A stretch of 53,932 bases of DNA from SZUA-521 sp041738285 (lineage in GTDB: Bacteria > Pseudomonadota > Gammaproteobacteria > Pseudomonadales > Azotimanducaceae). The notes beneath the pieces are model-generated. The model had not been told where the DNA came from, did no database searches, and worked only from the letters and a program-made list of their open reading frames with translations. Within the stretch, counting starts at the first letter, position 1. Every line of letters starts with the position of its first letter. The position numbers and the translations under genes are program-made. Shown here piece after piece: positions 35,435 to 44,493 of the stretch. The stretch covers positions 1-53,932 of the forward strand of contig JBGSQB010000079.1 in NCBI GenBank assembly GCA_041738285.1, read 5' to 3'.

Positions 35435-35881
35435 GTGAGTGAAGCGCTGAGTCTACCGCTGACGGAGCGGGGCGATCTCCTAGCCAACATCCACACCATG
35501 AAGTGGCTGGATGTGGGCGGCGGCACATCGTTCAAGGTACTCCGAGCAGACCCTGACTCCGGCGACTGGGCGCTGTACGTACGTATGGCGCCGGGGGCGC
35601 GCTTTCAGGGGCATCGGCATCTGGGTAATGGCGAGTTCTTCGTCACCAAAGGTGAACTCGTTTATGACGTCGGCCGGGCCCCGGCGGGCACCTACGGGTT
35701 CGAACCGATTTTCTCCGAGCACTTTGAAGCCGGCTGTGAGGTCGAAACGGAGATGCTGTTCATCGGTCGTGGTGCGGTCGCCTACTTCAAAGACGATCGC
35801 AAGACCCTCGACTATCTGTTCGATGCGCAGACGTTGATTGCGATGGCGCGCGGCGAGCTCGAGCTCGACATCGGCGGCTGA
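35435..35881 (+). CDS. Cupin-domain protein (ChrR/dioxygenase-like)
   Basis: A 148-residue single-domain cupin starting at GTG 35435, with GGGGGTT a few bases upstream. The metal motif is GARFQGHRHLGNGEFFVTKG (two His and a Glu), and ETEMLFIGRGAVAYF forms the second part. It looks like the acetylacetone/2,4'-dihydroxyacetophenone dioxygenase-type cupins, so it may cleave a diketone-like intermediate. The second motif His is not obvious, so an enzymatic role is uncertain. It follows the receptor by 14 bases. Confidence 0.8.
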   Translation: MSEALSLPLTERGDLLANIHTMKWLDVGGGTSFKVLRADPDSGDWALYVRMAPGARFQGHRHLGNGEFFVTKGELVYDVGRAPAGTYGFEPIFSEHFEAGCEVETEMLFIGRGAVAYFKDDRKTLDYLFDAQTLIAMARGELELDIGG

Positions 35882-35891
35882 TCAGGCTTAC

Positions 35892-36104
35892 TCAGGAATC
35901 GGTGCGCGCCTTGGTATTCGCGTTGGGGGGCGCTCCCGCCAGTTCGCGAGCAAGCGCCGCAACGACGTCGTATGCACTTGCGGAGGCACCTGCGTCGGCA
36001 GTCACCTGCAAGAAGCCGCCATCACCGGCATGCAGGATTCGTTCGCGTAGAAGGCTATCGTCGCGCATTCGGCGCAGGAAACGTGCTCCGTTCTCGATCG
36101 ACAT
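35892..36104 (-). CDS. Nif11-like small protein
   Basis: A 70-residue protein from ATG 36104. Its start, MSIENGARFLRRMRDDSLLR, matches the opening of Nif11-domain proteins (MS-E---FL---D--L), a family of small proteins best known as leader peptides of ribosomally made natural products. The usual GF-FT segment is replaced by AGASASAYDVVAAL. The end (ELAGAPPNANTKARTDS) has no clear core peptide and no Cys. No modifying enzyme is nearby. The assignment rests on the first half only. Confidence 0.55.
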   Translation of the reverse strand: MSIENGARFLRRMRDDSLLRERILHAGDGGFLQVTADAGASASAYDVVAALARELAGAPPNANTKARTDS

Positions 36105-36195
36105 GATTTCTCCAACGATGCGGCTTGCCGGCACAGTCTAACAACGAAATGATTCACTCTGCTAAGGTTGCAGCGTTGGTTTAGGGGGGAGATTC

Positions 36196-36717
36196 GTGAG
36201 CATCATCCGTCATCCGGTCTGGCAGTACGCGTACTTCGTCAACGACATCGACGAGGCCTGCTACAAGTGGAACAAGATGGTGGGGGCGGGCCCGTTTCAT
36301 GTCGTGCGGCATCACATTGCCGAGAACTTTCTCTATCGCGGTGAACCGGTCGAAGCCGATGTGAGCTACGCCTTTGGTCAGGCAGGCCCCGCGCATATTC
36401 AGTTCATTGCACAGCATGACGATACACCTTCGATATACCGCGAGATGTACAAGCAGGGCGAGCATGGATTCCACCACATCGGCCTTCTCGTCCATGACCT
36501 TGAATCGGAGATCGCGCGCTTCAACGCGGCGGGCTATGAGACCGCGTGTACGCTCTGGGGTGGTGACTACGTCGCCTACATGGACTGCCGAAAGGACATG
36601 GGCTGTTTCGTAGAACTGCATGGGGATGCACCCATCATCATCGACTTGTTCGAGCGCTGGCGGCGGACCCATGAGGCGTGGGACGGTGTCACCGATCTGA
36701 TCCGCGAAGCGCGTTAG
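36196..36717 (+). CDS. VOC (glyoxalase/dioxygenase-fold) protein
   Basis: A 173-residue vicinal-oxygen-chelate protein starting at GTG 36196 behind GGGGGGA. Two beta-alpha-beta-beta-beta modules: QYAYFVNDIDEACYKWNKMV and HGFHHIGLLVHDLESEIARF, with metal-type His and Glu (HHIGL, FVELHGDAP). VOC proteins cut C-C bonds, isomerise or bind ligands. It heads the rightward operon that includes NTF2-like, GST and MFS genes, so it likely works on a pathway intermediate. Confidence 0.87.
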   Translation: MSIIRHPVWQYAYFVNDIDEACYKWNKMVGAGPFHVVRHHIAENFLYRGEPVEADVSYAFGQAGPAHIQFIAQHDDTPSIYREMYKQGEHGFHHIGLLVHDLESEIARFNAAGYETACTLWGGDYVAYMDCRKDMGCFVELHGDAPIIIDLFERWRRTHEAWDGVTDLIREAR

Positions 36718-36735
36718 CGGCGCCCGAGAGCCACC

Positions 36736-37215
36736 ATGGCGAGACTCACCGCGGATCAGCGACTGCAGGTACTCGAAGATATCGAGGCGATCCGCAAGCT
36801 CAAGGCGCGCTACTGTGCCGCGTGCGATGACAGCCACAATCCGGAGACACTCGGGCCGCTGTTCGCCGAAGATGCGGTTTGGGAAGCAAGCGGCGTGGGG
36901 CGGGCGGAAGGTCGCAAGGCAATACAGAAACTGCTCGGCGATATCGGTCGCAGCGGACGGATTCGAAACTCCGCACACCATGCGATCAATCCGATCATCG
37001 ACGTCGATGGCGATCATGCCACCGGACACTGGCGGCTGATCATGCTGTACACGGGATATCGGCCAGATCGAACGCCGCAATACATTCGCATCATCGGATG
37101 GTATCGGGAGCAGTACGTGCGCGGGGATGGTTGCTGGCAGTTCCAGCATCTGTTCTGTGAGGTCGAGGAGCACGGGCCGTATGTGCTGGACGCAAAACCC
37201 GACGGAAATGGATGA
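36736..37215 (+). CDS. NTF2-like (SnoaL) protein
   Basis: A 159-residue protein of the SnoaL/ketosteroid-isomerase-like fold. The family pattern is EDIEAIRKLKARYCAACDDS, GPLFAEDAVWEASGVGRAEG and HHAINPIIDVDGDHATGHWR. Related SnoaL_4 proteins include bile-acid 7-alpha-dehydratase and scytalone dehydratase, so a dehydratase or isomerase role in ring metabolism is plausible. The stop overlaps the following GST start (ATGA). Confidence 0.85.
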   Translation: MARLTADQRLQVLEDIEAIRKLKARYCAACDDSHNPETLGPLFAEDAVWEASGVGRAEGRKAIQKLLGDIGRSGRIRNSAHHAINPIIDVDGDHATGHWRLIMLYTGYRPDRTPQYIRIIGWYREQYVRGDGCWQFQHLFCEVEEHGPYVLDAKPDGNG

Positions 37216-37889
37216 GCATGTTGACCCTGCACGGCCCCGCCACCTCACCCTTTGTCCGCAAGACGTGGATTGCGCTGAAGGAGAAAGGTCTCGATTTTGC
37301 CCATCGAGAACTCGACCCGCTCAACAAGACGCCGCGATTTCTAGCGATGAACCCCTTGGGACGCGTGCCCATCCTGGAAGAATCGGACGGTACTTTCATT
37401 TCCGATTCGTCGGTCATCTGCGACTATCTGGAACACATTGCGCCACTGCCGCCGTTGTATCCGGCAAATCCCCGGGATCGTGCCCGCGCGCTGTGGCTGG
37501 AAGAGTACGGTGATACGCGCCTGGTCGAAGTGTGAGCGCGTATCTTCTGGATGCGCATCATCATCCCGACACGAACCGGAGCGCCGATCGAGCAGTCCGC
37601 GGTCGACGACTACGAGGCGAAGTCGTTCCCCGCAGTATTCGACTTTCTCGAATCGGTGGCCCCAGACGCTGAAGCAATCGTAGCGGGCTGCTTCGGCATC
37701 GCCGACATCGCGTTGGCAGCGCCGGTTCGGCTGTTAGATCTTGCGGACGCGCCACTCGATGCGGCGCGTTGGCCACGCTTTGCCAGCTACTATCGACGCA
37801 CCATGTCGCGGCCGTCGGCGATCAGTATCGTTGATGCAGAAGTCGCTGCGACCGAAGTGTTTCGCCGCACCGGAAACGCACCCAATTGA
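37212..37889 (+). pseudogene. Glutathione S-transferase gene with in-frame TGA
   Basis: The frame from ATG 37212 to 37889 encodes a whole GST of about 225 residues. The thioredoxin-like domain (LTLHGPATSPFVRKTW, PLGRVPILEESDGTFISDSS) runs to LVEV, then a TGA at 37533-37535 interrupts it, and the same frame continues as ARIFWMRIIIPTRTG through the helical domain (GCFGIADIALAAPV). In relatives a Cys or another residue often follows this V, so a single base change from TGC or TGT is likely. It is either a broken gene, a sequencing error or, less likely, readthrough. Neighbours overlap it by ATGA on the left. Confidence 0.75.
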
Positions 37890-37911
37890 CGAATCTCGAG
37901 GAGATTGTTTC

Positions 37912-38550
37912 ATGAGTAACAAGTCCATGATGAAGGCTGGCAAAGTCGCAGCTGTCGCAGACCCGCATCTGCAGCAGCTGCTCGACAAGCAGGCATGCGC
38001 CGAAGTGATGATGACTTACTGCCGGGCGATCGATCATCGCGATGAACGCATGCTTCGAAGTGTATTTCATGCCGATTCCTACCATCGTCATGGCTTCGAA
38101 GGCCCGAGCAGTGATCCGTCGCGGCCGTCGAGCCCAGGAAAGCCAGGCGACTTCGTTGCTTACGCACTCGAGGTGCTGGCAGGTCACACGCGCACCCATC
38201 ACCAGCTCGGCAACATCTTCATCGAGCTCGAAGCTGACGGTGTTACTGCATACACCGAGGCCTACTTCACGGCGTTTCATCGCATGCGTGCCAAGGGCGA
38301 TGCCAAGGCGGCGGCGAACGCGCACGACACGGAGATGGATTTCTTTGTGGGTGGCCGCTACATGGATCGCATGGAGAAGCGCGACGGCGCCTGGAAGATC
38401 ACCTATCGCGTTGGCACGACCGACTGGATGCGTGTGGATGCACCGTCATCCCAGGGGTATTTTGGCGCCCCTGCGGACCTGCGCAGTCAGCAGAATCGCA
38501 GCGATATGGTTTATCACCGCAAGACCAAGTTCACACGGTCAGCGAATTGA
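37912..38550 (+). CDS. NTF2-like (SnoaL) protein
   Basis: A 212-residue protein, ATG 37912 behind CTCGAGGAGA (ribosome site GAGGAG). The SnoaL-like domain has CAEVMMTYCRAIDHRDERML, FHADSYHRHGFEG, HQLGNIFIELEADG, RYMDRMEKRDGAWKITYRV. The Asp/His pairs are of the kind that do proton transfer in dehydratases and isomerases, and the protein is longer than average with a C-terminal tail. Its stop overlaps the next MFS start (TTGA), so it is coupled. Confidence 0.87.
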   Translation: MSNKSMMKAGKVAAVADPHLQQLLDKQACAEVMMTYCRAIDHRDERMLRSVFHADSYHRHGFEGPSSDPSRPSSPGKPGDFVAYALEVLAGHTRTHHQLGNIFIELEADGVTAYTEAYFTAFHRMRAKGDAKAAANAHDTEMDFFVGGRYMDRMEKRDGAWKITYRVGTTDWMRVDAPSSQGYFGAPADLRSQQNRSDMVYHRKTKFTRSAN

Positions 38551-39854
38551 GTCGGGGTCCGTTCGACTGGGGTCAGGTTTATGTAGTGTTGCTGCTGACG
38601 CTGGCGTCGACGTTGTCGTTCATCGATCGTCAGATTCTCAATGTCATGATCGGGCCGATCAAACGGGATCTCGGTGGGCTCACCGATACCGAGATCTCTC
38701 TGATCATTGGACTCGCGTTCTCGGCCATCTATGCACTGTCGACGCTACCGCTGGCGCGAATCGCCGATCGCTACAACCGCCGCAATCTGATCGCTGCGGG
38801 TATCTTCAGCTGGAGCCTCATGACTGCACTTGCGGGGCTTGCGAGCACCTACTGGAATCTGTTTCTGGCGCGCATGGGTGTCGGAGTTGGCGAGGCAACG
38901 CTCGGGCCTGCCTCCACGTCGCTCATCGCGGACCGCTTCGAAGTCGACAGATTACCGCTCGTGTTCGGTATCGTCGGCGCGGCGCCTTTCATCGGCACGG
39001 GACTCGCCAATATCGTCGGAGGTCCGCTGATCGACTGGCTTGAGGCCCAACCCAATTTCATTGTGCCCGTCCTTGGAGAACTGTTTTCCTGGCAGGTGGT
39101 GCTGATCAGCGTCGGTCTTCCGGGCGTGCTGCTTGCGGCGCTGATGTTCACGATTGCCGAGCCCCTGCGCCTCGGCGTTTCGGCGGGACAGGAGCGCGGC
39201 TATTCGCTGCGCGAGGTGTGGTCGTTTGTGCATTCGCGCGGCAGGTATCTGACGTTTCACTTTCTCGGCTATCTGTGTCTGTCAATTCAGGGGTTCGCAT
39301 TCATGACCTGGGTGGTCGAATTTTTCGTGCGCAAGCACGACTGGTCCAAGACCGAAATCGGCCTTACCTACGGATTGATCGCATTGGTGGTCGGCGTGTT
39401 GGGAAGCGTCTGGGCCGGCTACTTCGCGGGCCGCATGCTCGGCCGCGGTGGCAAGGATGCGCCCATGCGCGTTGCCATGTGGTGCACGCTGGGACTGGGT
39501 CCTGTCGCGATCACGCTGCCTCTGCTCGATAGCGGCATTGTGGCGGCAGTGCTGCTGGTGCCGGTCACGTTCTTCATGGCGATGCCGTCGGGCTTGAGCA
39601 ACGCCGCTCTGCAGGCGATTGCTCCAAATCGGATGCGCGGCCAGCTGATTGCGTTCTATCTGATCTGTGTATCGTTCCTGTCGTATCTGTTCGCGCCGCT
39701 CATCATTGGTGTGATGAACGACTATGTGTTCGGCCGTGAAGATGCGATCGATCTGTCGCTTGCGAGCCTGGCGATCGTCAACTACACCGTCGCGGCAATC
39801 TGTCTCGCGCTCAGCCTGCGGCCACTGCGCGAAGCGCTGCAGCGCGTCGCCTGA
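38547..39854 (+). CDS. MFS transporter
   Basis: A 435-residue carrier, start TTG 38547 inside the NTF2-like stop. Twelve membrane segments; the MFS loop is ARIADRYNRRNLIAAG and the start FDWGQVYVVLLLTLASTLSF is similar to carriers of aromatic acids or spinster-like lipids (FIDRQILNVMIGPIKRDLG). It may move substrate across the inner membrane. The following MFS gene starts 43 bases later on the same strand. Confidence 0.87.
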   Translation: MSRGPFDWGQVYVVLLLTLASTLSFIDRQILNVMIGPIKRDLGGLTDTEISLIIGLAFSAIYALSTLPLARIADRYNRRNLIAAGIFSWSLMTALAGLASTYWNLFLARMGVGVGEATLGPASTSLIADRFEVDRLPLVFGIVGAAPFIGTGLANIVGGPLIDWLEAQPNFIVPVLGELFSWQVVLISVGLPGVLLAALMFTIAEPLRLGVSAGQERGYSLREVWSFVHSRGRYLTFHFLGYLCLSIQGFAFMTWVVEFFVRKHDWSKTEIGLTYGLIALVVGVLGSVWAGYFAGRMLGRGGKDAPMRVAMWCTLGLGPVAITLPLLDSGIVAAVLLVPVTFFMAMPSGLSNAALQAIAPNRMRGQLIAFYLICVSFLSYLFAPLIIGVMNDYVFGREDAIDLSLASLAIVNYTVAAICLALSLRPLREALQRVA

Positions 39855-39897
39855 AGCCGGCCATGAATGCCCACTGACATGCGCTGGTGTTTTTGAT

Positions 39898-41115
39898 ATG
39901 CGCTGGTACTACGGTTGGAACGTACTGGCCACCGGCATGGTGTTCCAGGCCGCGACCTTTGGACTTACGTTCTATTGCTTCACGTTCTGGGTCACGCCCT
40001 GGATGGTGGCGTTCGGCGCGAGTCGTGCGGAAGTGATGACGGTATTCCTGGTGCTACAGGTGACCATGGGTATGTTGTCGCCCCTGGCAGGACGGGCGAT
40101 GGACTCGGCGTCGATCCGGGGGCTCGTGATCGCGGGAGCTTTTGCGTTCTCGGGTGCGCTGGTACTCGTGTCATTTGCCTCGTCGCTGTGGCAGGTGGGT
40201 CTCGCATACGCAACGTTGCAGGTTGCTGGCGTGCTGTTGGCAGGCCCGCTTGCGACGCAGACACTCGCCGCCAAGTGGTTCAATCGGCGACGTGGAGTTG
40301 CCATTGGCGTCGTCACGATCGGCACATCCATCGGCGGATTTCTGATGCCGCTGCTCGTGACCACGTTGATGCTCGATTACAGCTGGCGCGAAACACATCA
40401 AATGCTCGCAGTGCTGATATTGGTCGCGATCGTTCCAATCGTTTGGGTGGTGGTGCGCAACACGCCGGCTGACCGCGGTGTGGCGTGTGAGCCGGGATCG
40501 GCTCCGGATGCCACATTGCCCGAGGTCGTCGAGCGCATCTGGACGGTGGGCGAAGCCCTGTCTGAGCGCACTTTCTGGATTCTGGTGACAGCATTCGTAC
40601 CGATGGCCATGGCCTTCGGTGCTGCGCAACAGAACTTCGCGCCCTACACCCTGGACCATGGCATCGACGCGATCAGAACGTCGTATCTGGTATCGACCAC
40701 GGCGGTGATGATGGTGATCGCCAAACTCGCGTTTGGCGCGCTGTCCGATTGGGTGGATCCGCGACTTCTATATGGCGGCGCCATTGCTGCGCTCCTATCC
40801 GCGCTGGCGCTGATGACGGGCAGTCAGACCTATCCAGGCTTGATCGTGATCAGTGTGTTGCTCGGCATTGCGGCAGGCAGTTTTCTACCGCTCATGGGGA
40901 TCATCGTCAGTCGGCACTTCGGCGCGCCTTCGTTCGGTCGGGTGATGGGCCTGCTCGGGCCGTTCACTACGCTCGGAGCGATAGGACCTTGGATAGCAGG
41001 CGCGATACGCGATGCCCAGGGCAACTACGATCTGGCGTGGCAGATGCTGTTCGCGCTCGTCATTCCGGCTGCCGTCACGATGGTGTGGATGAAGTTGCGT
41101 CCACGCCTCGCGTAG
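39898..41115 (+). CDS. MFS transporter (monocarboxylate/oxalate type)
   Basis: A 405-residue carrier starting at ATG 39898. The start MRWYYGWNVLATGMVFQAAT and the segment AKWFNRRRGVAIGVVTIGTS are characteristic of the oxalate:formate/monocarboxylate MFS branch. Twelve membrane segments. Its 3' end overlaps the convergent MFS gene by 41 bases, which is unusual and limits independent evolution of both C-termini. Confidence 0.87.
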   Translation: MRWYYGWNVLATGMVFQAATFGLTFYCFTFWVTPWMVAFGASRAEVMTVFLVLQVTMGMLSPLAGRAMDSASIRGLVIAGAFAFSGALVLVSFASSLWQVGLAYATLQVAGVLLAGPLATQTLAAKWFNRRRGVAIGVVTIGTSIGGFLMPLLVTTLMLDYSWRETHQMLAVLILVAIVPIVWVVVRNTPADRGVACEPGSAPDATLPEVVERIWTVGEALSERTFWILVTAFVPMAMAFGAAQQNFAPYTLDHGIDAIRTSYLVSTTAVMMVIAKLAFGALSDWVDPRLLYGGAIAALLSALALMTGSQTYPGLIVISVLLGIAAGSFLPLMGIIVSRHFGAPSFGRVMGLLGPFTTLGAIGPWIAGAIRDAQGNYDLAWQMLFALVIPAAVTMVWMKLRPRLA

Positions 41116-42322
41116 CCCGGCGCAGCGTGTCGGATGCGCGCAGGTCTACCCACATGAGCAGTGTGCCGATCAACGCGCACAGTGCGACTGCGAATGCATT
41201 CGCCAGGTAGCCGCCTGCATCGCTCATTGTCCCGCCGATGAAGGGCGCAGCGGCACCGCCAATCAGCACGAACGCTGGGTGCGCGCCGGCCAACCGGCCC
41301 GTGGGGTCTACCCGGGATAGCGCGCCGAGAAACACCGGAATGAGTGCCATGGGCAGCACGCCGTAGATGGGCGCCACAATGAAGAAGGTGAAGGTAGACC
41401 CGGCCGACGCCAGTGCGAACGCAAACACCGCGATCAGCACGGTGAGCGTGGCGACCCAGGAAAACGCAGAGACCCTGCCGCCGACATAGCCGGCAATGAG
41501 CGGCGCCGCGACCCCGAGGACGCTGCCGATCATCAACACATAGCCAACCGACTCGGGCTCGAGTTCGATCGAGCGGCCGAGATTGACGATGAACACGCCC
41601 AGCAGCGCGTGGCCGAAGAACACCATGCCAAGGCCCAGCAGGCTCAACCAGCGTCGTGGTGGCAGGCGCACCGCGTCTGTCGTGCCAGGCGCTGCGCTGG
41701 GCGCGATCGGAACGAAACGAAGAAACACAAACGCGCAGATCGAGAAACCCAGATAGACGAGGTAGAGACCGGACAGCTGCGTGGGCAGCGCGAGGGTGTC
41801 ATGCAGATGGAGTGCCCGTGGCAGCACGAACGCGATGACGATGCCCATGGCGCCGACGGATGCGTTGATGATGCCGAAGGTCGACTCGGGTCGATCCGAT
41901 CGCGCGGCGGTTGCCATCACTGTGGCGACGATGGCCCCCAGTGCAAAACCAGCCGGGATGCGGGCCAGCGCCAGCATCCACACTCCAGATGCCGCGATCG
42001 ACACGACATTGAGCGTGACGATGATGCCAAGTCCGATGGCGTACACGCGGCTTGCGGACAAGCGCGTTGCGCTCGCGCCAATAGCCAGCGTTCCGATTGC
42101 GATCGCCAGCATCTCGAGTGACACAACCAGGCCCGCGGTGCGGTTGCTGACGTCGAATGACTCAACGATTGCATTGATGTTGAACGGCATCCCAAGGGAT
42201 GCCGTAAAGGCCAGGATCATGAGCGCAGTGAGTGCGACCGTTTGACCTGCGCGCAGCGATATCTGGTTTGAAGATACGGTCAGGGCCCGCCCTTGATGAC
42301 GATGGTCTGCCCTGTCATCCAA
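41075..42322 (-). CDS. MFS transporter
   Basis: A 415-residue carrier with 12 membrane segments (ALTALMILAFTASLGMPFNI, ATRLSASRVYAIG). The start is uncertain: ATG 42322 overlaps the SDR gene by 43 bases and gives a polar lead (MDDRADHRHQGR), while a CTG at the SDR stop would give a shorter one. It is the last gene of the leftward operon with SDR, Rieske oxygenase, P450 and ferredoxin, so it is a candidate inner-membrane carrier for the same pathway. Confidence 0.83.
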   Translation of the reverse strand: MDDRADHRHQGRALTVSSNQISLRAGQTVALTALMILAFTASLGMPFNINAIVESFDVSNRTAGLVVSLEMLAIAIGTLAIGASATRLSASRVYAIGLGIIVTLNVVSIAASGVWMLALARIPAGFALGAIVATVMATAARSDRPESTFGIINASVGAMGIVIAFVLPRALHLHDTLALPTQLSGLYLVYLGFSICAFVFLRFVPIAPSAAPGTTDAVRLPPRRWLSLLGLGMVFFGHALLGVFIVNLGRSIELEPESVGYVLMIGSVLGVAAPLIAGYVGGRVSAFSWVATLTVLIAVFAFALASAGSTFTFFIVAPIYGVLPMALIPVFLGALSRVDPTGRLAGAHPAFVLIGGAAAPFIGGTMSDAGGYLANAFAVALCALIGTLLMWVDLRASDTLRRATRGVDATSSTPS

Positions 42323-43074
42323 CGCGAGGCGTCAGAGGCAAGGAACACCACAGCAGGGGCGATGTCCTCGGGGGTCCCCACCCGCCCCAGCGGAATCTGG
42401 AAGCGCTTGCCGAGCCCGGGGATGTCCTCTTCCTTGAGCTTCAGGAACTCCATGAACACTTCAGTGGGAATTGGCCCAGGTGACACACCGTTGACGCGAA
42501 TGTTGAACGGCGCAAGCTCGGCGGCCAAGGTCTGGGTGAGGCTGTTGACGCCGGTCTTCGCGACCGCATAGGGCCCGTTGAACGGTGATGCGTTGCCTGC
42601 GGCGGACGATGAGATGTTGATGATGGTGCCGCCCCCCTGTTCCTTCATGATGCGCGCCGCGGCCTGGGCGCCGGACCAGACAGCCTTGAGATTCAGATTG
42701 AGCTGAAAGTCCCATTGCCGCTCCGGCATGTCGAGCAGCGTGCGCGGCACGCGGTCATCCGCGCCACCGGCGTTACTCACCCAGCAGTTCAAGCTGCCCA
42801 TTTCCTTGACCGTGCGCTCGGCCAGTTCCTGCACCTGTTCCATGTGCATGACGTCGGTCGACACGGCTAGCGCCCGCCGACCCAAGGCGCGGACCTTGTC
42901 GGCGACGGCATCCACTTCGTGTTTGCGTCTTGCAGCGACCACGACATCGGCGCCGGCCTGGGCGAGGCCAATGGCAATGCCTTCGCCGATACCTCTGCCG
43001 CCCCCGGTCACCACTGCGACCTGCCCCGCGAGGCTGAACTGATCGAATATCGAATGCTCTGCTGTGCTGCTCAT
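42280..43074 (-). CDS. SDR-family dehydrogenase
   Basis: A 264-residue classical SDR resembling 7-alpha-hydroxysteroid dehydrogenases. Motifs: VTGGGRGIGEG (cofactor), NAGG, NISSSAAG (Ser), PYAVAKTG (Tyr/Lys), SPGPIPTEVF, and WMTGQTIVIKGG. Basic residues at RRKHE favour NADP, but this is uncertain. It probably oxidises or reduces a hydroxyl or keto group. It lies downstream of the Rieske oxygenase and ahead of the MFS gene. Confidence 0.9.
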   Translation of the reverse strand: MSSTAEHSIFDQFSLAGQVAVVTGGGRGIGEGIAIGLAQAGADVVVAARRKHEVDAVADKVRALGRRALAVSTDVMHMEQVQELAERTVKEMGSLNCWVSNAGGADDRVPRTLLDMPERQWDFQLNLNLKAVWSGAQAAARIMKEQGGGTIINISSSAAGNASPFNGPYAVAKTGVNSLTQTLAAELAPFNIRVNGVSPGPIPTEVFMEFLKLKEEDIPGLGKRFQIPLGRVGTPEDIAPAVVFLASDASRWMTGQTIVIKGGP

Positions 43075-43124
43075 GTGCTACCTCTGAAAAGTGAAAACCC
43101 GTTGTGTCAGCGGATGCGCGCGCT

Positions 43125-44462
43125 TCAGCCCATCAGCTCATCGATTCGGTTGTGGAAATGTTGAACCCGCAACTCATCATCATTGAGCCACACGCTGTCG
43201 AACCCGGCGGAGTTCATGCCGGCCTGTACTTTACCGAGCAGCTCGATGTCTTGATCGATCGTGATGGTCATGCTCTTGGCACCACTCGTGATTGCGCTGT
43301 GATCGAAGACGTCGCGGGCCGGCCGCTTGTAGATGTCGGGTCGCTGACCATTGGTTGTCGTGGCACGCCTACCAGGTCCGACGATGTCACGCGTCGTGCT
43401 GGCGAGCGCTGGGTCGGCGAACAGCACGAAGCTCAGTTTGTCGAAGGCACACTGTTGCGGATCGCTTGCGTGCGGTCGAACCCGCATCAACCACAGGTGT
43501 TCGGGCGTGAACGAGAGGATCACATTCGGGAACAGGTTGTACTGCCAGACATCCGAAAGCTGATCGTCGCTGAACGCGGCATAGTCGTAGCCGAGGGTAA
43601 GACCGATCTCGCGTTTGCGTTCCTGCACTGCGCGTCTGATCTCCAGCACACGGCCGTTGAATGCTCTGGGATCGAGCTGCAGGCTCACAAGCTGTGCTGC
43701 CTGGATGGCGGTGGGTTCTGCTGGAATCGGAAACCTGGGATTGACCGTTGCCCCGGGTACAGCGAGCCCCGTATGTCCACCCTCGAACAGATGTACCGTG
43801 TCGTTGCAACAATCGACCATCGACTTGTGTTGTGGATGCAGGAAGTCCACGTGGTACAGCTCGCTGAAGTTGTCCACGACCGCTTTCCAGTTGCACTGAT
43901 GCAGTACAGTCTGGTCTTCGACGAGCGTCATGTTGCGGAATCGATACGGCGCCAGGTGTTCCACCAGCGGGCCGAGGAATGTCAGCAGGGGCGGCGGGTG
44001 AGCTTCGAGCGAAATGAAGACGAAGCCATCCCAAACATCGGTATGCACCGCGCGCAGCGAGCGCTCAGCGGCTGGTACGTCTGATGCGAACCGGCCCTGT
44101 TGGGGAACGATCTTGATTCTGCCCTTGGTGTCGTATGTCCACGCGTGATAAGCGCAGCGAAAGTTCTCGGCGTGACCGCGTTCGACGTTGACCAGTCGAT
44201 TGCCGCGGTGCTGGCAGACGTTGTAGAACCCCTGAATCGCATCATTTGAATTGCGCACGATCAGAATCTGTTCAGCGCCCAGCTCGAAGACGAAGAAATC
44301 GCCCGCGCGCGCCACGTCGCTTTCGAGCCCGGCGAGCAGCCAACCGCGCTGCCACACACAGTCACGCTCGCGCTCCATGAAAGCTGTGCTCAAGTAGCGC
44401 GCCTTGCTGAAGTTCGTCACCGTGATCTCTTTCGCGGTGTGATTGTGGACGATGAGGGTCAT
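43125..44462 (-). CDS. Rieske non-heme iron oxygenase, alpha subunit
   Basis: A 445-residue oxygenase. The Rieske cluster ligands are C83 and H85 (NVCQHRGN) and C103 and H106 (RCAYHAWTYD). The mononuclear iron site is in NFSELYHVDFLHP, with H204 and H209; the bridging acidic residue is E201, where naphthalene dioxygenase has Asp. A Glu at this site is typical of the carnitine/choline/betaine monooxygenase group. No beta subunit or dedicated reductase is present, so it is probably a single-subunit type that borrows electrons, perhaps from the ferredoxin two genes upstream. It adds oxygen to an as yet unidentified substrate. Confidence 0.93.
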   Translation of the reverse strand: MTLIVHNHTAKEITVTNFSKARYLSTAFMERERDCVWQRGWLLAGLESDVARAGDFFVFELGAEQILIVRNSNDAIQGFYNVCQHRGNRLVNVERGHAENFRCAYHAWTYDTKGRIKIVPQQGRFASDVPAAERSLRAVHTDVWDGFVFISLEAHPPPLLTFLGPLVEHLAPYRFRNMTLVEDQTVLHQCNWKAVVDNFSELYHVDFLHPQHKSMVDCCNDTVHLFEGGHTGLAVPGATVNPRFPIPAEPTAIQAAQLVSLQLDPRAFNGRVLEIRRAVQERKREIGLTLGYDYAAFSDDQLSDVWQYNLFPNVILSFTPEHLWLMRVRPHASDPQQCAFDKLSFVLFADPALASTTRDIVGPGRRATTTNGQRPDIYKRPARDVFDHSAITSGAKSMTITIDQDIELLGKVQAGMNSAGFDSVWLNDDELRVQHFHNRIDELMG

Positions 44463-44493
44463 GGTTCTCGGTCAGGCTCGAAGTCCAAGTCCA

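Noticed and set aside
37533..37556. Possible selenocysteine at the GST TGA, with a small hairpin GCGC...GCGC just after it
   Set aside because: The stem is very short and imperfect, does not show the bacterial SECIS loop arrangement, and no sel genes are in view. A point mutation is simpler.
43104..44084. 326-codon plus-strand open frame
   Set aside because: It is antisense to the Rieske oxygenase, whose cluster and iron ligands are all present on the minus strand.
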